From NCBI RefSeq assembly GCF_019320115.1, contig NC_089591.1, positions 24,344,502 to 24,408,501 on the forward strand: a stretch of 64,000 nt of DNA, in the 5' to 3' direction. The first letter of the stretch is position 1, and each line of letters starts with the position of its first letter. Positions 56,519-64,000 of this stretch are shown piece after piece. Origin of the DNA: Miscanthus floridulus (lineage: Eukaryota > Streptophyta > Magnoliopsida > Poales > Poaceae). Made by a program: the position numbers and the translations under genes. Below the pieces are notes generated by a model. That model worked only from the letters and a program-made list of their open reading frames with translations. It made no database searches and was not told the DNA's origin.

Positions 56519-59500
56519 TGTGATAGAACCGCCTAATTTATACAAGATCAAGTATGGCTGTCCTCGCTAACATGTTGACATGCACATACTTTCACTTACA
56601 TAAACCTGGTAGTCCACCAAGTGTCATGGAGGACCTTGGTAAATTAACATCACAACCAAGATCACATGATTAAGCAAATACATATCACATACGCAGAGTT
56701 GCAGCAGAAATAATATTACAAATGGGTTCACAAATAACAGTACAAGTTTGGGTTTCAAAACTGATTAGTGAAAACAACATAGCTTTCAAATGATTACATT
56801 AATATAAGTTCCAAATACATTGCTAGCATAAGTGACATCCCCAGATAAAAGCATATGGATGAGAAATAAATATAGAGTCACCGAGCCCACCGTGAAACGA
56901 CCCCGATTTCCACGAAGGGAAATCCATAGCATCGAAGTGTAATAAGACCGCTGTAGATCATATTACCCAGATTCCAGTCGAATATCACATCCATACAATG
57001 ATAATATCAGAGTGCAAATAGTGCGGAATTACATAAATTATTACATCACCGCATTGGCGGAATCAAAAGTAGCATTCATTCAGAATAGCTTGAAGATAAG
57101 ATTGCCAAACTCGAGCGTAGGCATGAACCCCTCATCCGTCAAACTCCTCGGAGCTAAACTCCTCAGCAAAACCTGTGTGCCAAAATTTATCAGTATGATT
57201 TGTACTGGCCACTCCCAACCCTATGAGCATTGCTTTGTGGAAATTGGATGCAAGTTGGACATAGTCAAGGGAACCTATAAAGTTGGGGTTTCCTATGCAT
57301 TAGCATATCAAGTAAATAATAATAGTTTGTCAAGTTTTAACACCATTCCCACACGCATTCCACTCCATTCCCTTTTTTGAGCCAGGTTTCGATCCTGGGA
57401 CCGATATACCACCATCTCCATCATCCTCGTACCATACCATCGCTCAGTCGACAGGCCAACTCCCTCTCGGCATCGTCTCAAGGTCCGTAGCCCCTGGCTA
57501 CGACTGACACTCTCTCATGGGGGAAGAAGAGAAGGACTCATCTCTCTATCTAGTTTAAGCAAAACCCTAGGAAAGGTCCATAGCCGACGAGTCGGCACAT
57601 GTATTGATCGATCAACCATACACTCTGCAGAGGTTTTACATAACCACAAGATCCACCTTCCTCGCTGACCATCGTCAACTGGGCTGATTCTAGCCGCTTG
57701 CTAGCCTAGGATAATGCCACTCTACCATTCAACCCTGGTACACCCCAAGTCTAGTCTGGGGTGGCTGAAACTGTGAGTCATGAGCTGGGTCCACAAGGTC
57801 TCCATGAAGTCTTGAAAGGGTGTGGGGGAAATCCTCCGCACCCCATACCTCCCTCGCACTGCCCGCTATCAACCTAGCAGTAGTGGCAATATCCTACCAA
57901 GTAGTTTGGTCGTCCCGCACCATATAGGGCGAGTGGTATGTAAGGCTTCCTGGTGAATCTGAGTACTAGTAAGTCCTTAGGGGTGACCAAGCCTAGAATG
58001 TCTCCATCAGGGTTTCCATTTACCGTGCCACTATAGCACATCCATCCCAGGCTCCACCCGTCATAGGTTCACACCCAGGTCCACCTCATATACCATTTAC
58101 CCACCATAGGTATCCATTTCTAGGGGTGCCCAGGTAGCACCCCACGGCAAGACTTGCCCCAGGCTCGTCGTATACTCCAACTTGGTCGACACAACCCTCA
58201 CCCTCCACACACCGAAGTCACACACGCAGCACTCTCCCCATGGTCCAGTTAACACCAGTGTCCACCACGCACGTAGTATAAGCATAGTAGAAGTATATGT
58301 AATGAAATATATAGCAGTAAGTGTGTGTCTAGCCTATTTGTAGGGTATGCAGGGGTAAGGTTGCATCAAGGTAAAGGCTTTCAAGCAAGCATACTACCAT
58401 GCAAGTCCTATTATAATACGACTATAGCTATAAAGTAAAGCAATAGCAGTTCTACATTAGCCATGCATAATAGGTGCTATGAGATTGGGTGGGATGTGGC
58501 ACCTTCAGTGTAGTCGTCTCCGTACTCCTCACGGTACTCATGATCCTCGTCTATCTGTTTCTCCTCTGAGTCTGCAAATGATCACATTATAGTCGCATTA
58601 GCGACGTCTATAGAATAGCACAAAGGAACAATGAATATTCAAAAGAGCCAAATGCACTCAAACATGGGTTCATTGCATAGAGCTTGATTTTAGATGAATT
58701 TTGGTCCTAGTTTCGTATTTTTCTGAGGTCATATGAATTAGTTATGAATTTCTGAAGTTTAAATCTATTTCTGAAATGGAAAAAGGCTGATTAATCCTGG
58801 GCTGACATGTGTCATGCTGTGGTTGGTCCATGTGGCTTGCTGACGTCAGCATGACGTCAGCATCACAGTTCCGAGTTGACAGGTGGGGCCCAACTGACGT
58901 CAGCATGACATCATCAACGTCGTCCACACCAACAAGTGGGGCCAAAGGCTATTGGGTCACTGATAGGTGGGTCCGATCAATGTCAACGACGGTCAACATC
59001 GAGTCAACTGGTCAATAGTCAGGGTCACTGACATGTGGGGCCTGGCTGCTGACGTCAGCAGTTGATGTCAACGTGACTGTCAGCATGACATCACCCTAGC
59101 TGCGTGGGCTGCTGACATGTGGGTCCCGTGTGATGTCAGCATGATGTCAGCGCCTATCGTGTGGGTCCAAAGTGTCCGTGTCACTAACATGTGGGGCCAG
59201 GTCAATGGTCAACACGGCCGGGTCTCAAACGGGCTTCGGGTTGGGCCGGTCTGGGCCGGGCCGGGCCAAACACTGTGACGCTGCCATGTCATGGTCGTGG
59301 GCTCTTATTGGGCTTTGTCCATAGCACGGCTCACACCATGTGGCTCACGGTGGACCAGCGCTCATGGTCCATGGACCTATGGCAGGGCGCATGGTGGACC
59401 AAGTCCACTGTCTCTTCTCCTTGGCTCGGCTCACGTGCACCGAGCTCACGCATGGGTGGCCGGCAAGGGGGTTTTCCCCTGTTTTTCTCCCATGGTGGTG

Positions 59501-61373
59501 CTCCTACTGGCGGTGAGCTAGCTGTGAGTCCCTACGGTGGTGCTGGTGTCTAGTTGGGGAGGGGAAAAACTTCCCCGGGCCATGGCGACTGCGTCGGTGG
59601 GGTCAAAGTGGCGGCCAGAGCTTCCCAAGGTGCTGGCCACGGTGAGCGGTGACTTGAGCTCCACCGGCGTGCGAGAATGGCATGGGGCTACGGCATAGGC
59701 TGGTTCTGTGGTGCGCGTGGGTGACACAACGCACTAGCGGGCATGTTGGGTAGGTCGAGGGGTCCTCTAGGGCCTCTGGTGGCTTTGGCCATGGCGGCGC
59801 CTTTCCGAGCACGACGACGGCATCAGTGAGGTGGCTACGGTCATGGTGAAATGTCTCGGTAGGGCGTGTATGCTTCTACGGATGCGTGGGGACGCAGAGG
59901 GGATGTCCAGGTTCAAGGCGAGGCTATGGGTTCTCCTGTGGCCGGTAGGGCTTCCCGGCGGCCACGGTGAACGGTGACAACAGCGAGGCGCGCGGGTCAC
60001 TATGAGGCTCCAGCAAGGTGGTCATGGCGTGGTCACAGATGTGTGCATGGGTGCGGGTGTTCCCAGTGGCCGAAGACAGCCCGGTGTGGAGCGCCATGGC
60101 CGAACAGCAGGGTCCGGCGGCGAGCAGAGAGACCGGAAGGCTCACCGTAGGTGGCGTGGAAGAATGGATGGTGATGCCATGTCAATTCGAGGCCATGTAG
60201 CTCCGATGGCCGTGCAGTGCCATGCCAAACCACGTCAGTGATGTAGACGACGGTGTCGCTCTTAGCTCCAGCGGTCTCGGCGAGCTTTTCCCCTTCGCAG
60301 CGGCGTCAGCGTTTCCCCCCTTTCTCCCCCACTCTTCTCTCTTGGCTTAGGTGTGCTGTGGTTGGCCACCACGGTGGCGGCGGGGCATTGGGAGAACCCT
60401 AGGGCTTTGGGCATGGCTTTATAGCCAGAGCTCTAAGCTCCATCTTTGGCGAACGGGCGGACAGTTGGTGATGCACCGCGGGCATCGAACGGCATTACGG
60501 CGTGGGGTGGTTGGCACGGAGGTCGCATGGGCGATGCGCCAAGGGGAGACAAGACCATGCCCCGGGCATGACCCCTGGCCTGCTCTGCCATCGCTGTCGG
60601 CCTCCAGTCGGCTGGTGGTTGGGTGTGAGTGCGAGGAAGATGAACAGGGGAAAGCTGACGGGTGGGGTCCATTGGCAGCGGCTGCGGGCGAAGGGAAGAG
60701 GGCGTGCGTGTGAGCAGTGCTCAGCTAACATGCGGGGCCCAGTGGCAGCAATAGTGAGCGAAGGCGAGGAGGCACGGGCGTTGCTGGGCCGCAAGCTAGG
60801 CCGCGTGCGCTGGGGTAGGGCCGCGATGGTGCTGGCTGGGCTGGCTAGCTTGGGCCGAGCGGCTGGCTGCGAGGCCCACTTCTTCTTTTCCTTTTTTCTA
60901 TTTCTAGTTCTCTTCCATTTGTTTGAATTCAAATCTGGTTTTGGTTTTTGAATTCAAAGATTGGTGCACCAAATTCATTAGAGTTTTAGATATGTGACCC
61001 GCAACATTCTTATATATATATTAGGAATTTATTTAGCCATTTTGTATAACAAAAGTAAGTGTAACAAATCCTTATTCTTTGATTTGATTTGCATGGTTTA
61101 TTACTTTTAAAGGAGTTGTTTGGCATTCCATAAAACAAATGAAGATCCAACTCACAATTTAAGTTAACAATGTATGCAACCCTTTATTTGTTAGAAATTA
61201 AATAACATAATCAGCAAATGTCATGCTATGCTTATGTGATGACTTGGGTTGGGGTTATGCCTAATGCAACTCTCAGGTTGGCTTCCTATACATGACACTC
61301 ATCACTACATGGGAGTTCCAAGAAAATTTTTGTAGTAGGTATTTTTGGTGTATGGATTTTTGGGTTGTTACAG
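56519..61373 (-). repeat. Element E 3' LTR (~4855 bp)
   Basis: On the minus strand it starts TGTAACAACCC at 61373, right after the polypurine tract, and ends GGCGGTTCTATCACA at 56519, a tail like those of A and G. The GC-rich block is about 58790-60890 (open frames there overlap on both strands and look like composition effects). The hairpin/CAG-type block is at 57165-57207. No second copy in the window confirms the ends. Confidence 0.8.
58841..59160. promoter_or_regulatory. Cluster of TGACGTCA palindromes in element E LTR
   Basis: Four exact TGACGTCA sites (58841, 58852, 58895, 59050), several one-base variants (TGACATCA, TGATGTCA), and repeated acatgtgggg/gtggggcc motifs between them. TGACGTCA is the core bound by plant TGA-type bZIP factors, which makes this a candidate enhancer. 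Binding here is inference. Confidence 0.5.
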
Positions 61374-61388
61374 TCCTACCCCCTTAAT
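61374..61388 (-). promoter_or_regulatory. Element E polypurine tract
   Basis: On the minus strand TTAAGGGGGTAGGAC abuts the LTR start. Confidence 0.8.
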
Positions 61389-61406
61389 AGAATCTCATCC
61401 TCGAGA

Positions 61407-61772
61407 TTAAAGTGTAACGTACTCTTCAAAGAGGTAAGGATATCGTAGCCGGAGGTCCGACTCTTTCTCCCATGTTGCTTCTCTCTCAGTATGATTACTC
61501 CATTGGATCTTGCACATAGGAATAGTCTTGCTTCGGGTCTCTTTGGTATCTCTGTCTAGAATTCTGATAGGATGTTCTCTATACTCAAGTGTATCTTGAA
61601 TGTCAAGTGTATCAGTTAGAATTACTTCATCGGGCACTCTCAAACACTTGCGTAGTTGAGAGACATGGAATATGGGATGTACACCCACCAATTCCTCAGG
61701 TAGCTCAAGTTTGTAAGCGAGCTTTCCAATTCTCTTCGCAAATCTTGTATGGGCCAACAAATCTAGGGGCAA
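61407..61772 (-). pseudogene. Element E integrase C-terminus and chromodomain
   Basis: An open 121-codon stretch: KLAYKLELPEELVGVHPIFH, then VSQLRKCLRVPDEV, then the chromodomain EYREHPIRILDRDTKETRSK and MCKIQWSNHTEREATWEKES, ending in YPYLFEEYVTL before a stop. It is one frame away from the upstream integrase because of an indel near 61735. The chromodomain is complete and uninterrupted. Confidence 0.9.
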
Positions 61773-62720
61773 GCTTCCCTTTCACATGGAATCTGACGGT
61801 CCCACGTAGTGGTGATACCTTGAGATAGACGAAGTCTCCCACATTGAACTCAAGTTCTCTTCTCCTTTTATCAGCATAGCTCTTGTATCGACTCTGAGCA
61901 ATTCTCAAATTCTCCTTTACTTGAGCAACTTCTTCTTCTGCATCTTGAATCTTAGCGGAATCAAAGAATGATCTTTCACCCAGTTGAGACCACATCAAAG
62001 GTGTCTTACAAGGTCTGCCATATAGAGCTTCAAACGGTGACATCTTGATACTGGCCTGGTAGCTGTTGTTGTAAGAGAACTCTGCATAGGGTAAGCATTT
62101 CTCCCAATCAGAGCCATAATTCAGTACACTAGCGCGAAGCATGTCTTCTAAAATCTGATTTACTTGTTCTAGTCTGTCCATCTGTCTGTGGGTGGTAAGC
62201 GGTACTAAAATCGAGTTTAGTTCTAATGGACTTGTGTAGAGCCTTCCCAGAATCGGGACACAAACTGAGGACCATGATTCAGATACAATACTAGAGGGAG
62301 CTCCATGCAATCTGAGAATATGCTCAATATATAGATCCACTAATTTGTCTGCATTGGTCTTGGTCTTCACTGGTACAAAGTGAGCGATCTTGGTCAAACT
62401 GATCAACAATCACCTAGATGGAATCATTGCCTTTCTGTGAACGGGGCAATCCAACTATGAAATCCATGGATATGCATCTCCCATTTCCACTCAGGAACGT
62501 CAAGAGGCTTTAGCAATCCTACAGGCCTTTGATGTTCAGCCTTAACTCTATTATAGATGTCACATCATGCCACATGTCTTGCAATGTCCATCTTGATGCC
62601 TTTCCACCAAAAGTGTTTCTTCAAGTCTTGATACATCTTTGAATTCCTAGGGTGTATACAATACTTAGAATCATGGGCTTCTGACAGAATTTCCTCTCGT
62701 AGGGCTAGATTAGAAGGTAC
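61705..62720 (-). pseudogene. Element E integrase
   Basis: Upstream, the HHCC region is seen at about 62640-62540 (KMYQDLKKHFWWKGIKMDI, then CDIYNRVKAEHQRP; the second Cys is Tyr). The core begins at WKWEMHI..DFIVGLPRSQKGNDSI (about 62490-62420). It continues in the open stretch 62409-61705: FVPVKTKTNADKLVDLYIEHI, then IVSESWSS, where Glu and Ser-Trp replace the usual Asp-Arg-Gly, then NQILEDMLRASVLNYG, YNNSYQASIKMSPFEALYG and YADKRRRELEFNVGDFVYLK. Catalytic integrity is therefore lost despite a long frame. Confidence 0.88.
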
Positions 62721-62960
62721 ACAGATTCTATCCTTGAACTAGATGGTTCCTTGTTCATCCTCATGGTGGTTGGTCTTGTAGCCTAGTTTCATCAGACCAC
62801 AGGAGATATTCGATCTCTTCACAATTTTTCTAAGCTTGACGGATGCGATCTGTGAGATTATACTGTATGCGAAGCTCATTTAATAAGCCATAGCGGTAGT
62901 ATCTCTAGTTGGAAATCATCAATCTCTTCCTTGAGCTCAGGATGGTATGGATTTAGTGAT
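62721..62960 (-). pseudogene. Element E RNase H-integrase linker, decayed
   Basis: No conserved domain; short frames only. Remnants of the integrase N-terminal region are visible but frame-shifted. Confidence 0.5.
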
Positions 62961-63440
62961 CAAAGTGTGACTAGTAACTCTTACGGCTGAGGGCATCTGC
63001 GACTACATTAGCTTTTCTTGGATGATAGTGAATTTCCAAGTCATAGTCCTTGATCAATTCTAGCCATCAGGCATTGCCTCATATTCAGATCTTCTTGTGT
63101 GAAAAAGTACTTCAAGCTCTTGTGATTGGTGTAGATATCACACTTGTTGCCTATCAAGTAGTGCCTCTAGATTTTTAAGGCATGCACAACTGCTGCTAAC
63201 TCAAGATCATGAGTAGGGTAATGGTTCTCGTGTTCTTTCAACTATCAAGAAGCATAAGCTATCACTTGTTCCATCTTGCATCAGTACACAACCAAGTCCT
63301 TGGTGGGATGCATCATAATAGACCATGAAATCTTTGCTGATATCAGGCAATGCTAGCATAGGAGTCGTGGTAAGCTTCTAGTTTCAATTCTTGGAAGCTT
63401 TGCTCACACTCGGGTGTCCATTCAAACTCCTTAGTCTTCT
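62961..63440 (-). pseudogene. Element E RNase H, decayed
   Basis: On the minus strand, RNase H motifs occur in changing frames: a [18 protein letters not shown] segment (about 63320-63275), LELAAVVHALKI (about 63210-63170), the region CDIYTNHKSLKYFFTQ (about 63155-63095) and [10 protein letters not shown] (about 63015-62985). Several frameshifts. Confidence 0.72.
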
Positions 63441-64000
63441 TTAGAAGGTTAGTCATCGGATGGGCTATCTTGGAGAAGTTTTCGATGAATCGGACGGTAA
63501 TATCCAGCCAATCCCAAGAAACTTCTGACTTCTGTCACATTATGGGGTTGTTCCCATTCTTTCATAGCCTCAATCTTAGCCAGGGTCAACTGCAACACCT
63601 TCAGCTTGATAGTACATGGCCTAGGAAGGCAACTTCCTATAACCAAAACTCACATTTGCTGAACTTTGTGTAAAGCTGATGTTGGGCTAGTTTCTCAAGT
63701 ATAGTTCTCAGATGATGTTCGTGTTCTTCAGCAGTGGATGAATAGACAAGGATGTCATCAATGAATACCACCACGAACTTATCCAGTTCATCCATGAAAA
63801 CCTTATTCATCATGTTCATGAAGTATGCGGGAGCATTCGTGAGTCCAAAGGACACCACGGTGAACTCAAACTGACCATACCTAGTCACAAAAGCTGTCTT
63901 CGGGATGTCATTCTCTCGAATCTTCATCTAATGATAGCCAGATCTGAGATCAATCTTAGAGAAATACTTGGCACCTCGAAGCTGATCAAGCAGATCATCA
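63441..64000 (-). pseudogene. Element E reverse transcriptase (partial, runs off window)
   Basis: On the minus strand from the window edge: the [20 protein letters not shown] region (64000-63930), then an open stretch 63927-63637 with [41 protein letters not shown] and the catalytic Asp pair at 63754-63759 (IDDILVYS). The thumb follows ([13 protein letters not shown], about 63530-63490). Only a few interruptions are seen (a stop near 63930, frame changes near 63640), making it the freshest gypsy RT here. Confidence 0.9.

Larger units (their letters stand above)
56519..64000 (-). mobile_element. Element E: chromodomain Ty3/gypsy element, 3' half
   Basis: Minus strand, from right to left: reverse transcriptase, RNase H, integrase, chromodomain, polypurine tract and a 4.86-kb 3' LTR. 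gag, protease and the 5' LTR lie beyond 64000. It is the innermost, and so the most recent, insertion on the right side. Confidence 0.9.

Noticed and set aside
57012..57380. 122-codon plus-strand open frame
   Set aside because: It lies antisense within the 3' part of element E's LTR, overlaps the conserved hairpin block, and has no domain.
59191..60951. Several open frames of 60-149 codons on both strands in a GC-rich region
   Set aside because: Frames overlap on opposite strands, show no domain, and sit inside element E's LTR. They are expected from composition.

Overview
This window contains no host protein-coding gene, rRNA or tRNA that I can support. All of it reads as LTR retrotransposons nested inside one another. 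The families point to a grass: chromodomain Ty3/gypsy elements of the Tekay/Del type with LTRs of 2.8-4.9 kb, TAT-type gypsy elements with a second RNase H and an antisense frame, an Athila-like gypsy element, and a Sirevirus-like copia element. A panicoid grass would fit, but that is inference. Nearly every coding frame carries premature stops or frameshifts. Most of those I read through are TAG codons at Gln positions, as expected from loss of methylated cytosine in CHG context.

Left part (1-39355). Element A (+) is a Tekay-like element with LTRs of about 4.8 kb. Its 5' LTR starts before the window and is split into three pieces by two later insertions. The first is element F (+, 2618-12639, TSD aggaa), a chromodomain gypsy element. 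The second is element B (+, 13040-21304, TSD ctaga), a TAT gypsy element with dual RNase H and an antisense frame. A continues with a primer site, leader, a rearranged gag-pol (22457-27846) and a complete 3' LTR (27847-32656). Next come an Athila-like LTR remnant (K, 32657-33801), the 3' part of another chromodomain element (G, integrase plus LTR, 33802-38319), and a copia-like LTR remnant (I, 38320-39355).

Right part (39356-64000). A minus-strand Sirevirus-like element (H) holds two insertions. One is a short non-autonomous TAT-type element (J, -, 43039-46614, TSD aacat) carrying about 26 copies of a 37-bp tandem repeat. The other starts a chain of insertions, each broken by the next: Athila-like L (46732) contains Tekay-like C (49387), which contains TAT-type D (-, 55588), which contains chromodomain element E (-, 56519). 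E runs off the right edge. Only the left ends of L, C, D and E are in view.

The most unusual features are these: a coiled-coil reading frame between the LTR and gag in C; its replacement in A by an inverted, partly tandem copy of A's own protease segment; the 37-bp array in J; a small hairpin followed by a splice-acceptor-like CAG shared by several Tekay-like LTR families, with one compensatory base-pair change; and a cluster of TGACGTCA palindromes in E's LTR. Domain calls come from reading translated motifs by eye. LTR ends come from direct comparison of copies in the window plus TG/CA termini and, where both ends are present, target-site duplications.
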